Below, in pieces: positions 1 to 5,290 of a stretch of DNA of 12,109 bases. The DNA lies in NCBI GenBank assembly GCA_025459035.1, contig JALORJ010000038.1, forward strand, positions 1 to 12,109, given 5' to 3'. Within the stretch, counting starts at the first letter, position 1, and the number at the start of each line of letters is the position of its first letter. This DNA comes from Burkholderiales bacterium (GTDB lineage Bacteria; Pseudomonadota; Gammaproteobacteria; Burkholderiales; Ga0077523). A program made the translations under genes and the position numbers. The notes beneath the pieces were generated by a model. The model was not told the DNA's origin. It made no database searches and worked only from the letters and a program-made list of their open reading frames with translations.

Positions 1-221
<221 letters not shown>

Positions 222-222
222 C

Positions 223-1104
223 ATGTCGATCCTCGTCAACCGCGCCACGCGCGTCGTCACCCAGGGCATCACCGGCAAGACCGGGCAGTTCCACACGCGC
301 ATGTGCCGCGACTACGCGCACGGCGCTGAGTGCTTCGTCGCCGGCGTCAACCCGAAGAAGGCCGGCGAGGACTTCGAGGGCATCCCGATCTTCGCGACCG
401 TCGCCGACGCGAAGGCGAAGACCGGTGTGAACACTTCGGTGATCTACGTGCCGCCGCCCGGCGCCGCCGCCGCGATCTGGGAAGCGGTCGAGGCCGACCT
501 CGATCTCGTGATCTGCATCACCGAGGGCATCCCGGTGCGCGACATGATCGAGGTGCGCGACCGCATGCGCCGCGAGAACCGCCGCACGGTGCTGGTGGGG
601 CCGAACTGTCCGGGCGTCATCACCCCGGACGAGATCAAGATCGGGATCATGCCCGGCCACATCCACCGCAAGGGCCGCATCGGCGTGGTGTCGCGGTCGG
701 GCACGCTCACCTACGAAACGGTCGCGCAACTCACCGAACTGGGCCTCGGCCAGTCGAGCGCCGTGGGCATCGGCGGCGACCCGGTCAACGGGCTCAAGCA
801 CCTCGACGTGATGCGGCTGTTCAACGACGACCCCGACACCGACGCCGTGGTCATGATCGGCGAGATCGGCGGCACCGACGAGGAAACCGCCGCGCTGTGG
901 ATCAAGGACCACATGAAAAAGCCGGTGGTGGGCTTCATCGCCGGCGTCACGGCCCCGCCCGGCAAGCGCATGGGTCATGCCGGCGCCATCATCAGCGGCG
1001 GCAAGGGCACCGCGCAGGAGAAGCTCGAGGTCATGGAAGCGTGCGGCATCACCGTGACGCGCAACCCGGCCGAGATGGGCCGCCTGCTGAAGGCGAAGCT
1101 CTGA
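223..1104 (+). CDS. sucD: Succinyl-CoA synthetase alpha subunit
   Basis: The 293-residue alpha subunit of succinyl-CoA ligase binds CoA and carries the phosphohistidine intermediate of the reaction. The N-terminal CoA-binding Rossmann domain has GITGKTGQFHT at residues 15-25, YVPPPGAAAAI around 75-85 and GPNCPG at 126-131. The ligase domain contains the phosphorylation motif MGHAGAIISGGKGTAQ, placing the active-site histidine at residue 252. The length is about that of the family (near 290). The ATG at 223 lies one base after the sucC stop, and an AAGG about a dozen bases upstream is a weak ribosome site, so translation probably depends on sucC. The gene ends convergently with the minus-strand kinase gene, and a GC hairpin lies in the gap. 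Nothing about the protein is unusual. Confidence 0.98.
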   Translation: MSILVNRATRVVTQGITGKTGQFHTRMCRDYAHGAECFVAGVNPKKAGEDFEGIPIFATVADAKAKTGVNTSVIYVPPPGAAAAIWEAVEADLDLVICITEGIPVRDMIEVRDRMRRENRRTVLVGPNCPGVITPDEIKIGIMPGHIHRKGRIGVVSRSGTLTYETVAQLTELGLGQSSAVGIGGDPVNGLKHLDVMRLFNDDPDTDAVVMIGEIGGTDEETAALWIKDHMKKPVVGFIAGVTAPPGKRMGHAGAIISGGKGTAQEKLEVMEACGITVTRNPAEMGRLLKAKL

Positions 1105-1112
1105 CCGTCCCG

Positions 1113-1148
1113 CGCGGTCGGGGGGGCCGCACGGGCCGCCCCACCGCG
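1113..1148. terminator. GC-rich hairpin between convergent sucD and kinase genes
   Basis: An imperfect inverted repeat fills most of the 55-base gap between two convergent genes. The outer arms are CGCGGT (1113-1118) with ACCGCG (1143-1148). Inside, GGGGGGCC (1121-1128) pairs with GGCC (1134-1137) plus CCCC (1139-1142), with one bulged G and a 5-base loop. That is about 14 pairs, nearly all G-C. Neither strand has a run of T after the stem, so it lacks the classical intrinsic-terminator signature. The position suggests a bidirectional stop or a 3'-end protecting structure for both mRNAs; this is inference. Confidence 0.5.
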
Positions 1149-1159
1149 ATGCGCGCCGA

Positions 1160-2587
1160 CTAGCGGCGCAGCACGGTCTGCCCGAGGCCGTGCGCCTGGG
1201 CCTGCGCGACCAGGCGGCGGTCGCGGTGCTCGATGCGATGCACCAGCACGCGGATGAACGCGCGGCTCAGCAGCATCTGCAGGGCATCCGACGCCTGCCG
1301 CGCCGCGGCCGACTGGACACTCATGACCGTGCACGGGGTCTCGGCGGTGATCGCGGTCGTGCGCACGACCGCCTGATCCTCGAAGTACAGGATGTCGCCG
1401 AACACCTGCCCCGCGCGCAGCAGTTCGAGCACGTTGCCTTCACGCGTGACGCGGGCATCGCCGGTCGTCAGCACGTGGAAATTGCCCCCCGTCGAGCCCT
1501 CGGCCACGATGACGCTGCCGGCCTTGTGGCGCGCCCACGACGACAGGCGCGTCAGCTCCCACAGCTCCACGTCGCGGAAATCGACGAACAGCGGCAGCGC
1601 CCGCAGCGCCGAGAACTTCTCGGTGTCCGAGACCGACTGCTGCGGCACGGTGAGGTGCCGGAACACCTCGGCGATGTCGCCGGCGATCTTCAGCCAGTCG
1701 CTGTAGCGCTCCTCGCGGCTCTTCGCGAGCATCTTCGCGAGGATCGGATCGAGGGCCGCCGGCAGCTCCGGGCGGATCTGCGACACCGGGAGCGGTTCGA
1801 GATTGGCGATCTGGTACAGCAGGCTGCCGCGGTTGCTGGCCTGGAACGGCAGCCGACCCGTCAGCAGCTGATGGAACACGATGCCGAGCGAGAAGATATC
1901 GGTCTGGTGGTTCAGCTGCTTCTCGTGCACCTGCTCCGGCGACATGTACGCCGGCGAGCCGACGCCGGTCAGGTAGGTGTGCTCGGCCGACGCGTAGAAC
2001 GCCGCCCCGAAGTCGGACACCTTCACGTCGGAGCCGCTCGCCAGCAGCAGGTTGGCGGGCTTGATGTCGCAGTGGATCACGCCGTGACGGTGCGCGTAGT
2101 CGAGCGCGACGCACGCCTTGAACACGATCTCGACGACCGTCTCGACCGGCAGCAGCGACTCCGGACTCGCCCAGTGCTCGAGCGTGCGCCCGGGCACGTA
2201 CTCCATCACCAGATACTGCGCATCGTCGGTCGACACGGCGTCGTAGATGCCGACGATGTGCGGGTGCTGCAGCTTGCCGGCGAGCGCGGCCTCGTTCATG
2301 AACACCCGCTCGTAGCGTCGCCGCAGGTCGGTGTCGGGTGCGGCATCCGCGCGGATCGCCTTGATCGCGACCGGGCGGCCGTGGAACTCGTCCTCGGCAA
2401 GAAACACGCGCGACGTGGCACCGCGTCCCAGCTCGCGCAGCACGCGATAGCGGCCGATGCGCTCGGGCACGCCGGCGCCGGCGTCGGGCCGGGAGCCGGG
2501 CGTCGTCGCCGCGACCGGTGTCGCGCCCAGTGGCTGCGTCGTGAGCGGCTGGGTGGCCAGCGGCTGGGTCGGGGCGGCGTCTTCCAT
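1160..2587 (-). CDS. Ser/Thr protein kinase with C-terminal cyclic-nucleotide-binding-like domain
   Basis: A 475-residue Hanks-type kinase, apparently cytoplasmic because no membrane segment is visible. Residues 1-45 are a Thr/Pro/Ala-rich tail with three TQPL units. The kinase domain spans about 46-312: glycine loop GRGATSR 54-60, ATP lysine Lys76, Glu99, catalytic loop HCDIKPANL 172-180 with Asp174 and Asn179, DFG 192-194, SPE 216-218. A Cys precedes the catalytic Asp, so it is a non-RD kinase, yet all core catalytic residues are present. Residues about 333-455 resemble a cNMP-binding domain; its phosphate cassette reads FGD (396-398) ... RTTA (409-412), where canonical binders have FGE...R(T/S)A. 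Start ATG 2587 gives the repeat-bearing N terminus; no good ribosome site is visible. It lies 49 bases after an exported EF-hand gene and converges on sucCD. Substrate and ligand are unknown. Similar kinase/cNMP fusions are known in betaproteobacteria. Confidence 0.93.
   Translation of the reverse strand: MEDAAPTQPLATQPLTTQPLGATPVAATTPGSRPDAGAGVPERIGRYRVLRELGRGATSRVFLAEDEFHGRPVAIKAIRADAAPDTDLRRRYERVFMNEAALAGKLQHPHIVGIYDAVSTDDAQYLVMEYVPGRTLEHWASPESLLPVETVVEIVFKACVALDYAHRHGVIHCDIKPANLLLASGSDVKVSDFGAAFYASAEHTYLTGVGSPAYMSPEQVHEKQLNHQTDIFSLGIVFHQLLTGRLPFQASNRGSLLYQIANLEPLPVSQIRPELPAALDPILAKMLAKSREERYSDWLKIAGDIAEVFRHLTVPQQSVSDTEKFSALRALPLFVDFRDVELWELTRLSSWARHKAGSVIVAEGSTGGNFHVLTTGDARVTREGNVLELLRAGQVFGDILYFEDQAVVRTTAITAETPCTVMSVQSAAARQASDALQMLLSRAFIRVLVHRIEHRDRRLVAQAQAHGLGQTVLRR
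2525..2569 (-). repeat. Three tandem 15-base units coding TQPLx in the kinase N terminus
   Basis: Kinase residues 7-21 are three consecutive 5-residue units, TQPLA, TQPLT and TQPLG, encoded by three 15-base units. The first two units agree at their first 11 bases; the third has ACG for ACC and CCA for CCG. A partial relative, ATPV, follows directly. The synonymous changes suggest amino-acid conservation after an older duplication. Thr-Gln motifs in unstructured kinase tails can be autophosphorylation or FHA-docking sites; that role is inferred here. Confidence 0.85.
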
Positions 2588-2599
2588 GCCCCGAGACTA

Positions 2600-2626
2600 G
2601 TCCCGGCCCGCGCTGCGGCCCGGGAC
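2600..2626 (-). terminator. Strong hairpin downstream of the EF-hand gene, just before the kinase start
   Basis: In the 49-base gap, GTCCCGG (2600-2606) pairs perfectly with CCGGGAC (2620-2626). After one C-C mismatch (G-G on the minus strand), CCGC (2608-2611) pairs with GCGG (2615-2618) around a 3-base loop. On the minus-strand transcript it begins 10 bases after the EF-hand stop and ends 12 bases before the kinase ATG. No T-run follows. It could end or stabilise the EF-hand mRNA, or hinder kinase translation by occupying the region of its ribosome site. Which of these holds cannot be read from the sequence. Confidence 0.55.
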
Positions 2627-2636
2627 CCGGGGGACG

Positions 2637-3089
2637 TCAGTCCTTGTGCGACTTCATGAAGGCGTGGACTTCGTCGAGCGTCACGGTGCCGTCCTTGTCG
2701 GCATCGATCACGTCGAAGTGCTTCGCGACATGCGGCATGGCGGCGGCCTCGGTCTTGTCGAGCGTGCCGTCCTTGTCCTTGTCGGCAGCGGCAAAGCGCG
2801 CCTTCGCCTTCTCGTGCATGCCGCCCCTGGCCTTGCCCTTCATGTCGGCCATGTGCGCCTTCACCTCGTCCATCGACACGGTGCCGTCCTTGTCGGCGTC
2901 GATCATGTCGAAGTGCTTCGCCACGCCCTTCATCGCGGCAGCCTCGGACTTGTCGAGCGTGCCATCGCCGTCCTTGTCCGCGGCCTTGAAGGCGGCTTCG
3001 AGCTTCTCGTGCGCGGCGAAGGCGGCCGGGGTCGAGATCAGGGCGGCGGCGCAGATGGCGGTGACGGACAGACGGTGCAGCAGGGTCAT
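2637..3089 (-). CDS. Exported protein with four EF-hand calcium-binding motifs
   Basis: A 150-residue protein with a signal peptide (about 1-25: MTLLHR, then a hydrophobic stretch ending PAAFA|AHEK), so it is probably periplasmic or secreted. Four canonical 12-residue EF loops follow: 38-49 (DKDGDGTLDKSE), 64-75, 103-114 and 129-140. Each has D at positions 1, 3 and 5, G at 6 and E at 12, which should bind Ca2+. Residues 27-80 align without gaps to 92-145 (41 of 54 identical), an internal duplication of an EF-hand pair. The start at ATG 3089 is supported by GGAGA eight bases upstream and by the signal peptide. An in-frame ATG at 3140 overlaps the cca stop as ATGA but would add 17 residues before the signal peptide. 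The gap to cca is 47 bases. Calcium buffering or sensing in the envelope is likely; the partner is unknown. Confidence 0.92.
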   Translation of the reverse strand: MTLLHRLSVTAICAAALISTPAAFAAHEKLEAAFKAADKDGDGTLDKSEAAAMKGVAKHFDMIDADKDGTVSMDEVKAHMADMKGKARGGMHEKAKARFAAADKDKDGTLDKTEAAAMPHVAKHFDVIDADKDGTVTLDEVHAFMKSHKD

Positions 3090-3095
3090 CGGTGT

Positions 3096-3100
3096 TCTCC
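3096..3100 (-). promoter_or_regulatory. Ribosome binding site deciding the EF-hand gene start
   Basis: The minus strand reads GGAGA followed by ACACCG and then ATG at 3089. It is the clearest Shine-Dalgarno match among the gene starts of this window. It supports the 150-residue product with an N-terminal signal peptide over the longer frame from ATG 3140. Confidence 0.75.
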
Positions 3101-3136
3101 GGTAGTGGCAAGGGGACGGCAGGGACAACGACGGCG

Positions 3137-4267
3137 TCATGCCGTCGTGCGTCGGACGTCGGGATCGGGCAGGGGTTCCGGTATCCGCGCGATCGCGTCG
3201 ACCCGCGCCGCATGGATGCGGTCCGGGATCGGTCGCGGATCGTCGCGAAGCGCGGCGATCCGGCCCGCGTCCACGTCGGCGCCGGCCCGCAACGCCGCAT
3301 GCAGACGCCGCGCTGACGCGACTTCCTGACGCGGCCGCGCCTCGACCGCCGCGAGCACGTCGAGCAGCTCCTCGAAGCGCGCCGGGCGGCGCCACGCGTC
3401 GGCGGCGCTCAGCAGCCGTGCAAGGGTCTCGGGATCCGCGCCGTCGGCGGCCCGCAGCGCATCGAGCTGGTGCCGGGCGAGTTGCGCGAGCGCGCGGCAG
3501 TCGCCGGGGGCGCGCACCCGGTCGCACAGGGCATCGAGATCGGATGCGTCGCGTGCCATCAGCGCGAAGCGCACCGTCAGGCCCGCGTCGGCGGCTGCGG
3601 CGCCATCGAGGGCGGCGGCCCACGCCGGGTCGCGGGTCGCCGCGTCGAGCTCGGGCAGCACGCGCGCCAGCGCGCCGCAAGCGGCGAGCGTCGCGAACAT
3701 GACGGACGGATGGCGCTCCATCAGCCCCTTGGCCACCTCCTGCCAGACGCGCTCGGCGACCAGATGGTCGGCCTCGCCGGCGTCGACCATCGTGCGCATC
3801 AGGGTCGCGGTCTCGGGCGCGACCCGGAAGTCGAACCGCGCGGCGAAGCGCGCGACGCGCAGGATGCGCACGGGGTCTTCCGCGAACGCCGGCGACACGT
3901 GGCGCAGCACCCGATCCGCGAGATCGCGCGCACCGCCGAACGGATCGACGAGGGTGCCGTCGTCGCCGCGGGCCATCGCGTTGATGGTGAGGTCGCGCCG
4001 CGCGAGATCCTGCTCGAGCGTCACGTCCGGCGCCGCATGCACCGTGAAGCCGCGATAGCCCGGACCGCTCTTGCGCTCGGTGCGCGCCAGCGCGTGCTCC
4101 TCGCGCGTCACCGGGTGCAGGAACACCGGGAAGTCGCGTCCCACCGGCGTGAAGCCCGCATCGAGCATCGCGTCGGGCGTGGCGCCGACGACGACCCAGT
4201 CGCGATCGCGCACCGGCAGGCCGAGCAGCTCGTCCCGGACCGACCCGCCGACGCGCCAGATCTTCAT
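3137..4267 (-). CDS. cca: CCA tRNA nucleotidyltransferase, HD domain apparently degenerate
   Basis: A 376-residue class II nucleotidyltransferase that builds or repairs the 3'-terminal CCA of tRNAs from CTP and ATP. The N-terminal half closely matches the E. coli enzyme: MKIWRVGGSVRDELLG at 1-16, catalytic Asp21 and Asp23 in RDRDWVVVG, GRDFPVFLHP 43-52, ARTERKSG 61-68, RRDLTINAMA 90-99, and EDPVRILRVARFAARF 130-145. The C-terminal part is shorter than in the 412-residue E. coli protein and lacks its HD phosphohydrolase signature: the equivalent segment reads FALMARDASD (234-243), and no histidine occurs between residues 187 and 265. CCA addition should be intact, while the phosphatase/phosphodiesterase activity is probably lost. 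ATG 4267 overlaps the upstream gene's stop as ATGA, implying coupled translation; a longer in-frame start at 4576 would run through that gene and is rejected. Confidence 0.96.
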   Translation of the reverse strand: MKIWRVGGSVRDELLGLPVRDRDWVVVGATPDAMLDAGFTPVGRDFPVFLHPVTREEHALARTERKSGPGYRGFTVHAAPDVTLEQDLARRDLTINAMARGDDGTLVDPFGGARDLADRVLRHVSPAFAEDPVRILRVARFAARFDFRVAPETATLMRTMVDAGEADHLVAERVWQEVAKGLMERHPSVMFATLAACGALARVLPELDAATRDPAWAAALDGAAAADAGLTVRFALMARDASDLDALCDRVRAPGDCRALAQLARHQLDALRAADGADPETLARLLSAADAWRRPARFEELLDVLAAVEARPRQEVASARRLHAALRAGADVDAGRIAALRDDPRPIPDRIHAARVDAIARIPEPLPDPDVRRTTA

Positions 4268-5220
4268 CGGCGCGTGCGCACCCGCAGCGCCATGTACCGG
4301 TCGCGTGGCCGGGCACGCGCGAGCCACGCCGGGGCGACGGCCTCGAGCGCCGTCGGCGCGAAGCCGGCCACGTCCTCGAAGCGGCATGCGCACACGTTGG
4401 GCACCTGCATCGAGCGCAGGTTGTCGCGGGTCATCACGTGGCCGGGCAGATGCTCGAGCACGAAGGCCTGCAGCGCTGCCAGCGCGCCCGGCAGCGGCAC
4501 GACCGGACGCGCGAGCCCGCGCTGCGCGCACACCCATCGCACCAGTTCGCCCAACGTGTACTCGCGCGGGCCGCACAGCTCGATCGCGTCGCCGCCGTCG
4601 TCGCGCCGGGGGCCGGTCACGGCGTCGGTGATCACGCGCGCCACGTCCTCGACGTACACCGGCTGGAATCGCGCATCCGCACCGGCGAGCGGCAGCACGG
4701 GAAACAGTGCCGCGAGGTCGGCGAACAGGTTGAGGAAGCGATCTTCGCGGCCGAAGACCACCGACGGCCGCAGCACCGTGACGCCGACGTCGCCGGCCTC
4801 GGCGCGCAGCGCACGTTCACCTTCGGCCTTGCTGCGCAGATAGGCGCTGGGAGCCTGCGCCGCTGCGCCGACGGCGCTCACGTGCACCAGCCGCGCCACG
4901 CCCGCGTCGCGACAGGCGCGGGCGATGCGCGCCGGCAGTTCGACGTGGTTGCGCGCGAAGCCGTCGCGGCGCGCGTCGTGCAGCACGCCCACCAGATTGA
5001 CGACCGCGTGGCAGCCCGCGACGGCCGCAGCGAGATCGGCGGGGGCGTGCACGTCGAGGCGTCTCACCTCGGTCGTGGGCAGCAGGATCAGCGGGTCCTT
5101 CGCGCGCTCGCGGTTGCGCGTCGGGATGCGCAGCGCGATGCCGCGCGCGGCGAGCTGGCTCGCGACGTGGCTGCCGAGGAATCCGGAGCCACCGATGAGA
5201 CACACGGGCGAAGCAGTCAT
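4264..5220 (-). CDS. Complex I NDUFA9-like NAD(P)-dependent epimerase/reductase
   Basis: A 318-residue atypical short-chain dehydrogenase. It has the N-terminal nucleotide-binding motif GGSGFLG at 10-16, an Asp at 56 (RRLDVH) at the expected cofactor-loop position, NLVGVL 75-80, Ser115 in VHVSAVGA, Tyr127 and Lys131 in SAYLRSK (the YxxxK pair), and RPSVVFG 151-157. This combination, with GREDRF and FQPVYVEDVA following, fits the family named after the NDUFA9 accessory subunit of respiratory complex I. Bacterial members may act on quinone or lipid-linked substrates, but the reaction here is not known. It is not embedded in a nuo operon. The stop overlaps the cca start by 4 bases, and the transglycosylase gene ends 70 bases upstream. 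I see no strong ribosome site before ATG 5220. Confidence 0.88.
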   Translation of the reverse strand: MTASPVCLIGGSGFLGSHVASQLAARGIALRIPTRNRERAKDPLILLPTTEVRRLDVHAPADLAAAVAGCHAVVNLVGVLHDARRDGFARNHVELPARIARACRDAGVARLVHVSAVGAAAQAPSAYLRSKAEGERALRAEAGDVGVTVLRPSVVFGREDRFLNLFADLAALFPVLPLAGADARFQPVYVEDVARVITDAVTGPRRDDGGDAIELCGPREYTLGELVRWVCAQRGLARPVVPLPGALAALQAFVLEHLPGHVMTRDNLRSMQVPNVCACRFEDVAGFAPTALEAVAPAWLARARPRDRYMALRVRTRR

Positions 5221-5290
5221 GGGCGGATGTCGTGGGCAGGGGCGGGGATGCGATGCGATTCTGGGCTGGCCGGCGGCGGCGCCGCGCGCA

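Noticed and set aside
1190..2659. Plus-strand 489-codon frame opposite the kinase
   Set aside because: It is an antisense shadow with runs of Arg, Gln, His and Leu and no domain; the kinase motifs on the other strand are unambiguous.
1160..3089. Possible defence or toxin-antitoxin cassette (kinase plus small neighbour)
   Set aside because: The small neighbour has a signal peptide and EF-hands, the GC content matches the flanks, and no mobile, phage or nuclease gene is present.
2637..4316. Long minus-strand frame joining the EF-hand protein to 409 extra upstream codons
   Set aside because: The extension is an out-of-frame reading of cca, with Arg/Ala-rich low-complexity sequence. The signal peptide and GGAGA site fix the start at 3089.
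5247..5259. Short tandem GATGC repeat in the slt/NDUFA9-like gap
   Set aside because: There are only about two and a half copies of a 5-base unit, with no symmetry or conserved neighbour; chance is enough to explain it.
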